A stretch of 43,383 bases of DNA from Falsiroseomonas frigidaquae (GCF_012163145.1 NZ_JAAVTX010000013.1:1-43383), one strand, 5' to 3'; shown: positions 7,834 to 15,997, counted from the stretch's first letter. Notes: a model not told the origin generated them from the letters alone. Numbers and translations: made by a program.

Positions 7834-9405
7834 TCAGCGCGCCACCTGACGTGCGAGCCCCGCCACCAGGGGCCGGGGTGCCGTTGCCATGGCGCGGGCA
7901 TAGGCCGCATCGAGGCGGTAGATGTCCGGCCGGATCCGCACCCGGCCACCCGCTTCCACCATAACCGTGTTGTAGTGCAGCCGGACGGGTAGGCTGCGGC
8001 CCAGCGAGATCACGCTGGTGGACCGGCTGGCCAGAGCCCGCTCGGCGCGCGGCAGGTTCCAGCCCGGGGTGTTTTCCAGCAGCACCGCCATCAGCTGGTT
8101 CGGCTCCGCCAGGCGAATGCAGCCCGAGGAGAAGGCGCGGTCCGGCCGGCGGAACAGGTGCCGGTCGGGCGTGTCGTGCAGGAAGATGTCCTCGTTGTTC
8201 GGCATGATGAACTTCAGCCGCCCGAGCGCCGAGGAATCGCCCGCATCCTGCCGCACGAAATAGGGGAAGCGGCGACCGTTGATGCTGGACCAGTCGATGG
8301 TCCGCGGGTCGATCTCCATCCGCTCCCCACCAACCACGGTGAAGACGCGGAAGCCGCGTTCCATCATCGCCTGGGGGTCGCGGCGGAAGCGCGGCAGCAG
8401 GTCTTCCCGCGCATTGCGCTCCGGCACGCCCCAGGGCGGGTTGAACTGCAGGGCGGTCAGCCGCACCGCCATCATCGGCGTGGCGCGGTCCGGCCGGCCG
8501 ACGATGACGGCCATGGAGAGGATCTCGCGGTCGCCTTCCATCACCTGCAGGCGGTAGTCGGGGACATTCACCTCCACCCGGCGCTCGGCGGGCGGCGGGG
8601 CTGCGGCGCGGCGCATGTCCAGCGCGACGCGGAGCTGGTCCACCCGCGCGGTCAGCGGCCGATTCAGCAGGCCGATGGTTATGCGGCCGACGCGGCCATC
8701 CACCTGCAGCCCGTTGTCGCCCTGCCAGCGGCGCACCGCCTCCTCAAGCACCGGGTCGTACAGCGCGCCGGCATCCGGGGCGGCGGCCAGCACCGGGTCC
8801 TCCACCGCGATCCGGGCGCGCAGCAGCGGCACCCGCAGGGGGTCGACCATGCCCGGGTCGATCGTCGTCTCGCCCGGGATCGGCGAGAAGGGCGTCGCCG
8901 CGATCTGCCGCTGGCGCGCCAGTTCCGCCTTCAGCGCCGCCGCACCCTGCGGCCGAAGCGCCGCGCGATCGATCAAGGCCGCCGGGTCGGGCGTGGTCGC
9001 GAGTTCGGTGAGCCAGGCCTGCACATCGAGGGCGGAATGGTCGCGCCGCAGGTCCGGCCGGCCCGGCATGTCGCGCACCCGGCCCAGCAGCAGGTCCGAC
9101 AGCGCGGCGGCGGACGCCGCATGCAGCCCCGTGCGATAGCTGGCGGGGTCGCTGGCGGCCAGGGCGCTGTCCGGGATGCCGTAGTGGCGCGGGTCCAGCC
9201 CGTCCTCCTCCAGCCGCAGCAGGCGGTCCACCAGGCGCAGCAGCGCATCGGTCGCCGGCAGAGGCGCGAAGCCGGGCGCGGCACCCTGCTGCGCCGCGAC
9301 CGGCAGGTTGATGGGCTGGACGCCACGTGGGGCGACCTGGGCTGACGCCGGGGCTGCGACCAGGGCGAGGGCTGCGGCGAGGAGCGGCCGGCGTTCGATC
9401 TGCAT
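7834..9405 (-). CDS. YcbB-type murein L,D-transpeptidase
   Basis: About 523 residues with a signal peptide (RRPLLAAALALVAAPASAQ), a scaffold region, a peptidoglycan-binding-like segment (LEEAVRRWQGDNGLQVDGRVG) and a C-terminal YkuD catalytic domain. The active site is seen as the His of FLHDTP and the Cys of SSGCIRLAEP. It makes 3-3 (DAP-DAP) cross-links in the periplasm. Start: ATG 9405 sits directly before the signal peptide; the ATG at 9462 would add 19 residues and has no Shine-Dalgarno. Its stop overlaps an alternative start of the DUF882 gene. Confidence 0.88.
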   Translation of the reverse strand: MQIERRPLLAAALALVAAPASAQVAPRGVQPINLPVAAQQGAAPGFAPLPATDALLRLVDRLLRLEEDGLDPRHYGIPDSALAASDPASYRTGLHAASAAALSDLLLGRVRDMPGRPDLRRDHSALDVQAWLTELATTPDPAALIDRAALRPQGAAALKAELARQRQIAATPFSPIPGETTIDPGMVDPLRVPLLRARIAVEDPVLAAAPDAGALYDPVLEEAVRRWQGDNGLQVDGRVGRITIGLLNRPLTARVDQLRVALDMRRAAAPPPAERRVEVNVPDYRLQVMEGDREILSMAVIVGRPDRATPMMAVRLTALQFNPPWGVPERNAREDLLPRFRRDPQAMMERGFRVFTVVGGERMEIDPRTIDWSSINGRRFPYFVRQDAGDSSALGRLKFIMPNNEDIFLHDTPDRHLFRRPDRAFSSGCIRLAEPNQLMAVLLENTPGWNLPRAERALASRSTSVISLGRSLPVRLHYNTVMVEAGGRVRIRPDIYRLDAAYARAMATAPRPLVAGLARQVAR

Positions 9406-9478
9406 GGGCCTGAAATACCGAAGCGGGCCCCGGGTTGCAAACACCTCGTTGGTTTCAGCCATTTCGCGACAACACTTT

Positions 9479-9505
9479 AACTGATCCCTCCGGAACTAAT
9501 CCCTC
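9479..9505. repeat. 12-bp direct repeat upstream of the transpeptidase gene
   Basis: AACTGATCCCTC (9479-9490) and AACTAATCCCTC (9494-9505) differ at one base and have a 15-bp period. They lie 75-100 bp upstream of the transpeptidase start, just after the SDR gene stop at 9510. They could be tandem regulator half-sites; no known box was recognised. Confidence 0.4.
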
Positions 9506-9509
9506 TGGA

Positions 9510-10268
9510 TCAACGTCCACCCCCCACCGGCAGCACCGCCCCGGTGACATAGGCGCTGGCCGGCGACAGCAGGAACAGGATGGTCTCCGCCACCTCCTCC
9601 GGCGTGCCCATGCGGCGCAGCGGGATGTTCGGCACGATGCGGTCGATACGCTCCGGAATGCCGGCGCTGGCGTGGATGTCCGTGTCGATCATGCCGGGGG
9701 CCACGGCGTTGACGCGGATACCCTCCCCGGCCAGTTCCCGCGCCAGCCCCAGCACCAGGCTGTCCACCGCCCCCTTGCTCGCGGCGTAATGCACGAATTC
9801 GAAGGCCGAGCCGATCTGCGCGGCGCGGGAGGAAACGGCGACGATGCCGCCGCCCTGCCCACCGCGCCCCGTCGCCATCCGCGCCGCCGCATGCCGGCAG
9901 GCGCTGGCGAGACCGAGCACATTCACCCGGAACACCTCCGCCCAGGTCTCGTCGGTGGAGGCAAGGAAGTCGGAGGCCGGGCCGGTGATGCCGGCATTGG
10001 CTACCAGCGCATCCAGCCGCCCGAAGCGGCGATCCAGCGCCGCGAAGGCACGCGCGGTGGCGACCGCATCGCCGGCATCCGCCTGCACCAGTTCGACCGC
10101 CGCGCCGGCTTCCCGGCAGGCCGCGGCGGTGGCCTGCGCCGCATCCTCTCCGCCGCGCCAGGTCAGCAGCAGGTCATGTCCGCGCGCCGCCGCAAGCCGC
10201 GCCACCGCGGCGCCGATACCGCGCCCGGCGCCCGTCACCAGCATCACTGGCCTGCTCACATTCCCCAC
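9510..10268 (-). CDS. SDR-family NAD(P)-dependent oxidoreductase
   Basis: A 252-residue classical short-chain dehydrogenase/reductase. The cofactor motif is TGAGRGIG near residue 12. NAG follows, then the active-site Ser in VAVSSRAAQ and the YxxxK pair in YAASK. The C-terminus (YVTGAVLPVGGGR) is the usual tail of glucose 1-dehydrogenase/FabG-like SDRs. Substrate and physiological direction cannot be told. It lies upstream of the transpeptidase on the same strand with a 104-bp gap, and downstream of two small membrane-protein genes with a hairpin between. Confidence 0.9.
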   Translation of the reverse strand: MGNVSRPVMLVTGAGRGIGAAVARLAAARGHDLLLTWRGGEDAAQATAAACREAGAAVELVQADAGDAVATARAFAALDRRFGRLDALVANAGITGPASDFLASTDETWAEVFRVNVLGLASACRHAAARMATGRGGQGGGIVAVSSRAAQIGSAFEFVHYAASKGAVDSLVLGLARELAGEGIRVNAVAPGMIDTDIHASAGIPERIDRIVPNIPLRRMGTPEEVAETILFLLSPASAYVTGAVLPVGGGR

Positions 10269-10276
10269 TCCCCGCT

Positions 10277-10294
10277 TCTGGTGCCGCCACCAGA
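10277..10294. terminator. Possible weak terminator hairpin
   Basis: TCTGGTG and CACCAGA form a perfect 7-bp stem with a CCGC loop between the small membrane-protein gene (stop at 10304) and the SDR start at 10268. No T-run follows, so it may attenuate rather than terminate. Confidence 0.3.
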
Positions 10295-10303
10295 GCGCGA
10301 AGC

Positions 10304-10546
10304 TCAGCCAAGCGCCAGATACAGCAACCAGGCGATCAGCGCCGCCAGCCCGAGAACGACCGCGCCGGAGCCCATGACGGCCAGACCCTCGCCACGGCGC
10401 TCACCTTCCTCCGGCTTCGCGATGGGGCGGGAGGGCGGCATGGCGACGCGCGGCGTGAAGGGATCGGGGCGCGAGGGCGGCAGCGCCCGATCCACAGGCT
10501 GCATCCTCGGGCGTTCAGGCGCGATCGGGTAGGGCTGGTCAGACAT
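10304..10546 (-). CDS. Small C-tail membrane protein, Pro-rich (copy A)
   Basis: An 80-residue protein with a Pro/Arg-rich hydrophilic N-terminal two thirds and one hydrophobic C-terminal segment (AVVLGLAALIAWLLYLAL, residues about 61-79), so it is probably tail-anchored in the inner membrane. The ATG at 10546 has AAGGAG 7 nt upstream, which supports translation. The next gene upstream (10595-10840) has the same design. I do not recognise a family. Confidence 0.7.
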   Translation of the reverse strand: MSDQPYPIAPERPRMQPVDRALPPSRPDPFTPRVAMPPSRPIAKPEEGERRGEGLAVMGSGAVVLGLAALIAWLLYLALG

Positions 10547-10594
10547 GGACTGGCTCCTTGCCGGGGGATCCCCATGGCAAGGTCAACGCGCCGT

Positions 10595-10840
10595 TCAGCC
10601 CGAAGTGAGCAGCCAGCCGAGTAAAAGAATGCCCGCGGCGGCCACCGCCATACCCTTCAGCGTCGCCCAGACCTCGGACCGGCTGCCGGCCGTCTCCGCT
10701 TCCTCCGGCAGGTAGTTCGGGCGCTGCGGCAATTCGGCATGGGCGAAGGGATCGCGCCGCGGCGGCGCGGCCGGAAGAAGCCGCGCGACGCCCGCCCGGT
10801 CGCCGCCCTGCGTCGCTTCCGTGGAATGTCGTCCGGACAT
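10595..10840 (-). CDS. Small C-tail membrane protein, Pro-rich (copy B)
   Basis: An 81-residue protein built like its downstream neighbour: a charged Pro-rich N-terminal part with a RRDPFAHAELPQRP segment (compare PSRPDPFTP in the neighbour) and one C-terminal membrane span (GMAVAAAGILLLGWLL). GGAGG lies 8 nt before the ATG at 10840. The pair looks like an old tandem duplication with little sequence left in common. Function unknown. Confidence 0.7.
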   Translation of the reverse strand: MSGRHSTEATQGGDRAGVARLLPAAPPRRDPFAHAELPQRPNYLPEEAETAGSRSEVWATLKGMAVAAAGILLLGWLLTSG

Positions 10841-10914
10841 GTCGGGTGCCTCCGCTGCCGTTTCGAACAGGTGCGGACCACGCTATCAGGCACGCAGGGC
10901 GCGGCACAATCATG

Positions 10915-10929
10915 TTGATTCTAATACAA
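10915..10929. promoter_or_regulatory. AT-rich dyad between divergent genes, candidate operator
   Basis: TTGATTCTAATACAA is an imperfect inverted repeat (TTGATT against TTGTATT on the other strand) in a rare AT-rich island between the small membrane-protein gene and the Ldh-family operon. GntR/FadR-type operators have this look. No regulator gene is adjacent. Confidence 0.3.
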
Positions 10930-11018
10930 AATCCGCGCCGCCGCCTGACCCCAGATTGACGGCCCGCCCGCACCGGTGCACCCCTTGCGGCCTTGGGAAT
11001 ACGGAAACGACGAAGACC

Positions 11019-12125
11019 ATGCGGGCAAGTGCGGACAGCGTGCGGGCACAGATCCTTGCCATCCTGGATGCCTGGGGCATGCCGGGGGACCTTGCGGCGG
11101 AAACCGCGGAGGTGATGCTGGATACCGACCTCGCCGGCGTGGACAGCCACGGCATCGGCATGCTGGCGAGCTATGAGGGCATGCGCCATGTCGGCCAGGT
11201 GAAGCTGGATGCGCGGCCGCGGATCGAACGCGATTCCGGCGCGGTGGCCCTGGTGGATGGCGGCGCCGGGCTGGGCCATCCGGCGGCCGCCTTCGCCATG
11301 CGGCTGGCGATCCAGCGCGCGAAGCAGCACGGCATCGGCGCCGTCGCCGTGCGCAACAGCCACCATTTCGGCGCGGCCGGCTGGTATGTGAAGCTGGCCG
11401 CGAAATCCGGCTGCATCGGCCTGGTGACCAGCGGCACGCGCACCATGGCGATGGTGCCGACGCATGGCGCCGTTCCGGTGCTCGGCACCAACCCCATCGC
11501 CTTCGCCGCCCCCGGCCAGCGCCAGCCGCCGGTGGTGCTGGACATGGCGACCACCACGGCGGCGGCCAACAAGGTTCGCGCCAAGGCGCTGCGCAACAAG
11601 CCGATCCCGGCCGGCTGGGTGATGGACGGCGCCGGCAACCCGGTGACCGACGGCGCCGCCGCCGTGGCGCAGGTGTTCGAGAAGCCGGAGGGCGGCCTCT
11701 CCCCGGTCGGCGGCACGCCGGACATGGCCAGCCACAAGGGCTACGGCCTGGCGCTAATGGCGCATATCCTGGGCGCGACGCTGTCCGGCGCCTCCTTCTC
11801 GCCGATCCGGGTGCGGACGCAGCGGCCGGAGGATCCGGACGATATCGGCCATTTCATGCTGGCGATCGACCCCACCGCCTTCCGGCCGGCGGGCGATTTC
11901 GAGCAGGATCTGGACCAGGCTGTGGATGTGCTGCGCGCCACCCCGCCGGCCGACCCGGCGCAGCCGGTGCTGGTGCCGGGCGACCCGGAACGCGCGGAAC
12001 ATGCCGACCGCAGCGCGCATGGCATTCCGATCCCGGCCGGGTTGGAAGCGCAGATCCGCGCCATCGCCGAACGTGCCAATGTGCCTTTCCTGCTGAAGAC
12101 CGCCCCCGCTTCTGCAAACGCCTGA
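11019..12125 (+). CDS. Ldh-family (malate/L-lactate/ureidoglycolate-type) oxidoreductase
   Basis: 368 residues of the malate/L-lactate dehydrogenase family, which differs in fold from classical LDH/MDH and uses NAD(P) to oxidise 2-hydroxy acids. Recognisable pieces are DLAGVDSHGIGML, VRNSHHFGAAGWYV, VLGTNPIAFAAPG, VLDMATT and HKGYGLALM. The frame is open to 10821, but the family N-terminus matches the ATG at 11019. It is the first gene of a three-gene operon, 12 bp ahead of a PEP mutase/isocitrate lyase-family gene. The substrate is not determined; a malate-type or alkyl-malate acid would fit the neighbouring lyase. Confidence 0.9.
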   Translation: MRASADSVRAQILAILDAWGMPGDLAAETAEVMLDTDLAGVDSHGIGMLASYEGMRHVGQVKLDARPRIERDSGAVALVDGGAGLGHPAAAFAMRLAIQRAKQHGIGAVAVRNSHHFGAAGWYVKLAAKSGCIGLVTSGTRTMAMVPTHGAVPVLGTNPIAFAAPGQRQPPVVLDMATTTAAANKVRAKALRNKPIPAGWVMDGAGNPVTDGAAAVAQVFEKPEGGLSPVGGTPDMASHKGYGLALMAHILGATLSGASFSPIRVRTQRPEDPDDIGHFMLAIDPTAFRPAGDFEQDLDQAVDVLRATPPADPAQPVLVPGDPERAEHADRSAHGIPIPAGLEAQIRAIAERANVPFLLKTAPASANA

Positions 12126-12137
12126 AGGAACCGACCC

Positions 12138-13031
12138 ATGCCGCATCCCTCGCTCCGCCAGGCGCTCGCCGCCGATGAGTTCATCCTCGCCCCGGGCGTG
12201 TTCGACATGATCTCGGCCAAGGTCGCCGATGGCATGGGGTTCAAGGCGCTGTATGCCACCGGCTTCGGCGTCACCGCGTCCCATCTCGGGCTGCCGGATG
12301 CGGGGATTGCCACCTACACCGACATGGTCTCCCGCATGGGCACCATTGCGCGCGGCTGCACGACGCCGGTGATCGCGGATGCCGATACCGGCTATGGCGG
12401 CCTGCTGAACGTGCGCCACGCGGTGCGCGGCTATGAGGATGCGGGCGTCACCGCCATCCAGATCGAAGACCAGGAAGTGCCGAAGAAATGCGGCCACACG
12501 CCCGGCCGCAAGGTGATCCCGGCGGAGGAGATGGCGCTGAAGATCCGCGTCGCCGTCGAGGCCCGCCGCAGCGAGGATTTCCTGATCATCGCCCGCACCG
12601 ACAGCCGCACCAGCCTCGGCCTTGAGGAAGCGATCCGCCGCGGCAAGATCTTTGCCGAGGCCGGCGCCGACGTGATCTTCATCGAAAGCCCCGAGAGCGA
12701 GGCTGAGATGGCCGAGGTCGGCCGGCAGATCAAGAAGCCGCTGTTTGCCAACATGGTGGAAGGCGGATGCACGCCGATCGTCCCGGCGGACCGGCTGCAC
12801 GCCATGGGCTACCGCATCGCCATCTACCCGGCGGTGGGCTTCCTGACCGTCGCCGCCGCGCTGACCAAGGCCTATGGCCAGCTCAAGGCCGATGGCCATT
12901 CCAACAACATGGGCGTCAACGACGCCTACAGCTTTGCCCGGATGTGCGAGCTGATGGGCTTCCCCGATGTCTGGGCCTTCGACAAGAAGTGGGCCGAGGA
13001 AGCCGGCAACCTGCCGAAGGCTGCCGAGTGA
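12138..13031 (+). CDS. Isocitrate lyase/PEP mutase-family lyase (methylisocitrate lyase-like)
   Basis: 297 residues. The TIM-barrel family motifs are clear: ADADTGYGG (Mg2+ ligands), IQIEDQ and KKCGH with the catalytic Cys118 typical of the C-C lyase branch (2-methylisocitrate, 2,3-dimethylmalate) rather than PEP mutase. It should cleave a 2-hydroxy or alkyl-malate-like acid to pyruvate or an oxoacid plus a second acid. The ATG at 12138 has AAGGA 8 nt upstream, and the stop overlaps the next start as TGATG. No citrate synthase or PrpD is nearby, so a methylcitrate cycle is not supported; dimethylmalate-type catabolism is an alternative. Confidence 0.85.
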   Translation: MPHPSLRQALAADEFILAPGVFDMISAKVADGMGFKALYATGFGVTASHLGLPDAGIATYTDMVSRMGTIARGCTTPVIADADTGYGGLLNVRHAVRGYEDAGVTAIQIEDQEVPKKCGHTPGRKVIPAEEMALKIRVAVEARRSEDFLIIARTDSRTSLGLEEAIRRGKIFAEAGADVIFIESPESEAEMAEVGRQIKKPLFANMVEGGCTPIVPADRLHAMGYRIAIYPAVGFLTVAAALTKAYGQLKADGHSNNMGVNDAYSFARMCELMGFPDVWAFDKKWAEEAGNLPKAAE

Positions 13032-13762
13032 TGGCGGCGCAACCGCACGGCATCCAGGCGCTGCTGTTCGACGTCTTCGGCACAGTCGTCGATTGGCGAT
13101 CCTCCATCGCGCGGGATGCCGCGCCCTTCCTCGCCCGGCACCTGCCGGGCCTGGAGGGCGCGGCCTTCGCCGCTGCCTGGCGCCGCCGCTACCAGCCGGC
13201 GATGGAGGCGGTGCGGACGGGCGCACGGCCCTTCACCAAGCTCGACATCCTGCACCGGGAGAACCTGGAGGGGGTGCTGCGCGATCACGGGCTGGACCCC
13301 GCCAGCCTGCCGGAAGCGGAGCTGGATGGGCTGAACCGCCTCTGGCACCGGCTGGACCCCTGGCCGGACAGCGTGGCGGGGCTGCACCGGTTGAAGGCGC
13401 GCTTCATCATCGCGCCGCTGTCGAACGGCAATATCGCGCTGCTGCTGAACATGGCCAAGCGCGCCGGCCTGCCCTGGGATGCGATCCTCGGCGCCGAAGC
13501 CTCCCAGGCCTACAAGCCGAACCGGGAGGCCTATCTGCGGACGGCGGATATCCTCGGCCTGCCGCCGGAGGCCTGCATGCTGGTGGCCGCCCATAATGGC
13601 GACCTGGCGGCGGCAAGGCGCTGCGGCTTCCGCACCGCCTTCATCGCCCGGCCCACCGAATACGGGCCGGAGCAGGCGAAGGACCTGGCGGCGGAGCAGG
13701 ATTGGGACTTCGTCGCGCCGAGCTTCCCGGCGCTGGCCGACCAGCTCGGTTGCCCCGCTTGA
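13031..13762 (+). CDS. Haloacid dehalogenase type II (HAD superfamily)
   Basis: 243 residues of the L-2-haloacid dehalogenase branch of HAD hydrolases. The nucleophile Asp14 is in LLFDVFGTVVDW, motif II is PLSNGN, the Lys is in YKPNREAYL, and motif III is VAAHNGDLAAAR. Such enzymes turn 2-haloalkanoic acids into 2-hydroxy acids, although many members act on phosphate esters. The ATG at 13031 overlaps the lyase stop, so the two are translationally coupled. With the upstream dehydrogenase and lyase it could feed a 2-hydroxy acid into the same route; that is inference. Confidence 0.85.
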   Translation: MAAQPHGIQALLFDVFGTVVDWRSSIARDAAPFLARHLPGLEGAAFAAAWRRRYQPAMEAVRTGARPFTKLDILHRENLEGVLRDHGLDPASLPEAELDGLNRLWHRLDPWPDSVAGLHRLKARFIIAPLSNGNIALLLNMAKRAGLPWDAILGAEASQAYKPNREAYLRTADILGLPPEACMLVAAHNGDLAAARRCGFRTAFIARPTEYGPEQAKDLAAEQDWDFVAPSFPALADQLGCPA

Positions 13763-13810
13763 AGCGCCCCGCTTAACTGGCGCCGCATCGCAGCAGGCGC
13801 CCGAGACCGC

Positions 13811-15001
13811 ATGTCCTTTCCGCATGACGACACCGCCTGGGCCGAGACCGCCCAGTTCCTGCGTGGCCGCCTGACGCCGGCGGATAGGGTGGTGGCACCC
13901 GACCCGTTCCGCTGGGCGATCCCGCGCGCCGAGCCCTTCGCCGCCGCCACGGGCCGGGCGCCGGCGGATTTCGCCTGGGTCGTAGCCCACAAGGGCGAGT
14001 TGGACCGTATCCCGCGCGGCTTCCTCGATGCGCTGCCGCGGGACGCCGTGCCGGTCTTCGCCAACCCGGTCTTCGTCGTCTTCGCCCGCACCGCCAGCCC
14101 GGGCCTGCCGGACCTGACCGAAACGGACCATTTTCGCGCCTTCGAGGCCAACCGCCTCGCCCTGCCGCCGGAGCCTGAGCCCGAACCGGCGGCTGTGCCC
14201 GAACCGCCGCCGGCCGTGGCCGAGGCCCCGGCGCGCCCGCTGCCCGCTGCCCGGCCGCCCAGCCCACCGCGCCCGCCCCGGTCGCCGCCCCGCATCAGCG
14301 AGATGCCACCGCGCCCCTGGCTGTTGCCCGGCGGCACGCCCGGCCCGGCGCGGGAGGCAGCCTTCCAGGCGGAGTTGGACCGGCTGGTGGCCGAGTATCT
14401 CGGCGAGGCGCGGGAGGAGGTGGTGCTCGATATCGCCTGCGGTCCCGGCCGCCTGGGCGGGCTGCTGCCCGGCGCCGCCCGCATCACCGGCACCGACCAG
14501 TCGCAGGCGGCGCTGGATGCGGCGGCGATCCGCCATGGCGGCGACCAGCGCTTCGATTTCATCCGCATGGACGCCGCCCGGCTGAGCTTTCCGGAGGCGA
14601 GCTTCGACACCGCCCTGCTGCTGGACAGCCTGGAGATGCTGCCCGACCCCGCCGCCGCCCTGGCCGAGGCCGCCCGCGTGCTGGCGCGCGGTGGCCGGCT
14701 GATGCTCTCGGCGATGAACCGCGACAGCCTGGCGCTCCGCGCGCGGCGCCGGCTGGGTGGGGAGGTGCCGCCGCTCGGCTTCACGCTGGCGGAGGTCACC
14801 GGGATGCTGCGTGCCGTCGGGCTGACGGTGACGCGCAGCGATGGCTGCTTCCTGTCGCCCGGCTGGGCCCTGCCCGGCGCCGCCCCCGGCCTGGCGGCGC
14901 TGGAGGAGGATCCGGAATTCATCGAGGCCGCCCGCCGCCTCGGCCGCCGGGCGGGGCCGGAGGATTCGCTGGCCTTCGTGCTGCTGGCGCGGAAGGGTTA
15001 G
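13811..15001 (+). CDS. Class I SAM-dependent methyltransferase with Pro-rich linker
   Basis: 396 residues in three parts. An N-terminal domain of about 110 residues has WVVAHKGELDRIP and a FANPVFVVFA strand and was not recognised. A Pro/Ala/Glu-rich linker covers roughly residues 115-165. The C-terminal Methyltransf_11-type domain has motif I VLDIACGPGRLGG, ITGTDQS, and a post-I region ending in VLARGGRLML. The acceptor substrate is unknown. It lies 48 bp after the dehalogenase gene on the same strand with no clear Shine-Dalgarno, and is convergent with the ChaN-like gene. Confidence 0.8.
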   Translation: MSFPHDDTAWAETAQFLRGRLTPADRVVAPDPFRWAIPRAEPFAAATGRAPADFAWVVAHKGELDRIPRGFLDALPRDAVPVFANPVFVVFARTASPGLPDLTETDHFRAFEANRLALPPEPEPEPAAVPEPPPAVAEAPARPLPAARPPSPPRPPRSPPRISEMPPRPWLLPGGTPGPAREAAFQAELDRLVAEYLGEAREEVVLDIACGPGRLGGLLPGAARITGTDQSQAALDAAAIRHGGDQRFDFIRMDAARLSFPEASFDTALLLDSLEMLPDPAAALAEAARVLARGGRLMLSAMNRDSLALRARRRLGGEVPPLGFTLAEVTGMLRAVGLTVTRSDGCFLSPGWALPGAAPGLAALEEDPEFIEAARRLGRRAGPEDSLAFVLLARKG

Positions 15002-15087
15002 GCCTCCACTGCGGGGGAGAAAATCGGGTGAGCCGGGCGTGTAAGGCTCCGAGCGCTTCCCAATTTGCACAGCCCCCCTCACCCAAA

Positions 15088-15115
15088 CCCTCTCCCCCCT
15101 TGCGGGTGGAGAGGG
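15088..15115. repeat. Intergenic REP-like inverted repeat
   Basis: CCCTCTCC (15088-15095) and GGAGAGGG (15108-15115) form a hairpin in the gap between two convergent genes. The surrounding CCCTCACCC-AAACCCTCTCC string is a common dispersed intergenic element type in GC-rich proteobacteria. It may also end both transcripts. The rest of the gap (15002-15131) holds no gene. Confidence 0.55.
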
Positions 15116-15131
15116 CTTCGTCAGTGGCGTG

Positions 15132-15962
15132 TCAGGCCTTCGGCGCCCGCGCCACAGGCTCCTCCGGCCGGTCCAGCCGGAACACCGCCTCCGCGATGCC
15201 GGCCATCTCCGCCGGGTCCAGCGCCGCCGCCTCGCTCGGTGCCAGCACCGCGACATCGGTGATGCCGAGGTCGCGGAGCTGGTGCGGCGTGCCATGGCCG
15301 TAGTCCAGGTGGCCGCGGCCGATGATGCCGACGACCTGCGGCGGCGGTCCCTCCGCCACGGCGATATGGCGCGCGATGTTGCAGGCGAAGGCGCGGTCCC
15401 AGACCTGCTGGGCGCGCAGGAAGCGGTCCGTGATGTCGGACTCGGCGCGGCCGGTCAGCCGGGCGATATATGCACGATGGCCCTCGGTCGGCGGCGCGGA
15501 CGGGGTCAGGCCGTCCCGCTCCGCCTCCGGCACCGAGTCCCAACCTTCCTTGCCGACGCGGGTGACCAGCGGGCGGTGGCAGTTCAGCGCCAGCATGGGC
15601 ACCGCCTGCTGCCGGCAGAAATGGAACAGCGGCAGGTAGATCTCGGGCGGGAAGCCCCACACCGTCTCCCACTCCACTTCGCGCAGGAAGTCCGCGGTGC
15701 GCAGTTCGCCCGCCACCCATCGGTCCAGCACCGGCTGGACGCGGCGCGGAAACATCTCGAACCCCACCGCGAGGTTCGGGCGCAGCAGGTGCAGGCAGGT
15801 GGTGACCTGCAACTGCCAGCGGTGGATTTCCGCCACATCATGCGTCTCGCCCAGCAGCACCGCCTGGCGGGTGGCCAGGCTGCGCATCAGGCCGGGTGCA
15901 TCGAGCAGCGCGCCGGTGGAAGGGTCCATCCATCGGGCGCGGGGATGCGGAATGGCGGTCAT
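15132..15962 (-). CDS. ChaN-family iron/haem-associated protein (DUF399)
   Basis: 276 residues. The ChaN (PF04187) signature is LLGETHDVAEIHRWQLQ near the N-terminus, with VGFEMFPRRVQP, PMLALNCHRP and a late IIGRGHLDYGHG segment. Family members are haem-binding or haem-uptake-associated lipoproteins under iron control. This copy has no obvious lipobox, so cytoplasmic or atypical export is possible. The ATG at 15962 has GAGG 6 nt upstream; an in-frame start at 15995 lies inside the Fur-like box and is less likely. A Fur-like site overlaps the expected promoter, which fits the family role. Confidence 0.82.
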   Translation of the reverse strand: MTAIPHPRARWMDPSTGALLDAPGLMRSLATRQAVLLGETHDVAEIHRWQLQVTTCLHLLRPNLAVGFEMFPRRVQPVLDRWVAGELRTADFLREVEWETVWGFPPEIYLPLFHFCRQQAVPMLALNCHRPLVTRVGKEGWDSVPEAERDGLTPSAPPTEGHRAYIARLTGRAESDITDRFLRAQQVWDRAFACNIARHIAVAEGPPPQVVGIIGRGHLDYGHGTPHQLRDLGITDVAVLAPSEAAALDPAEMAGIAEAVFRLDRPEEPVARAPKA

Positions 15963-15982
15963 GCGGTGCCTCGATTCAATGC

Positions 15983-15997
15983 GAATGATTCTCATTC
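15983..15997 (-). promoter_or_regulatory. Fur-like box upstream of the ChaN-like gene
   Basis: GAATGATTCTCATTC is an inverted repeat with GAATGA/TCATTC arms and a 3-bp centre, close to the core of the Fur consensus (AATGATAATCATT). It lies 21-35 bp before the ATG, where a bound repressor would cover the promoter. Fur and the alphaproteobacterial regulators Mur and Irr use related sites, so which one binds is not decided. Confidence 0.65.

Noticed and set aside
9492-9520. GGAAC followed by CGTC, resembling an EcfG stress promoter
   Set aside because: The -10 half lacks the GTT core and it would read on the plus strand, where no gene follows.
12138-13031. Phosphonopyruvate-forming PEP mutase linked to the phosphonate island
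   Set aside because: The KKCGH motif with its catalytic Cys marks the lyase branch, and the gene is 12 kb away in a different operon.
12926-15295. 789-codon open frame on the minus strand, and similar very long frames such as 2806-4923 (+)
   Set aside because: They lie antisense to well-recognised genes, have low-complexity Arg/Gly/Ala-rich translations and match no family. High GC removes stop codons and creates such shadows.
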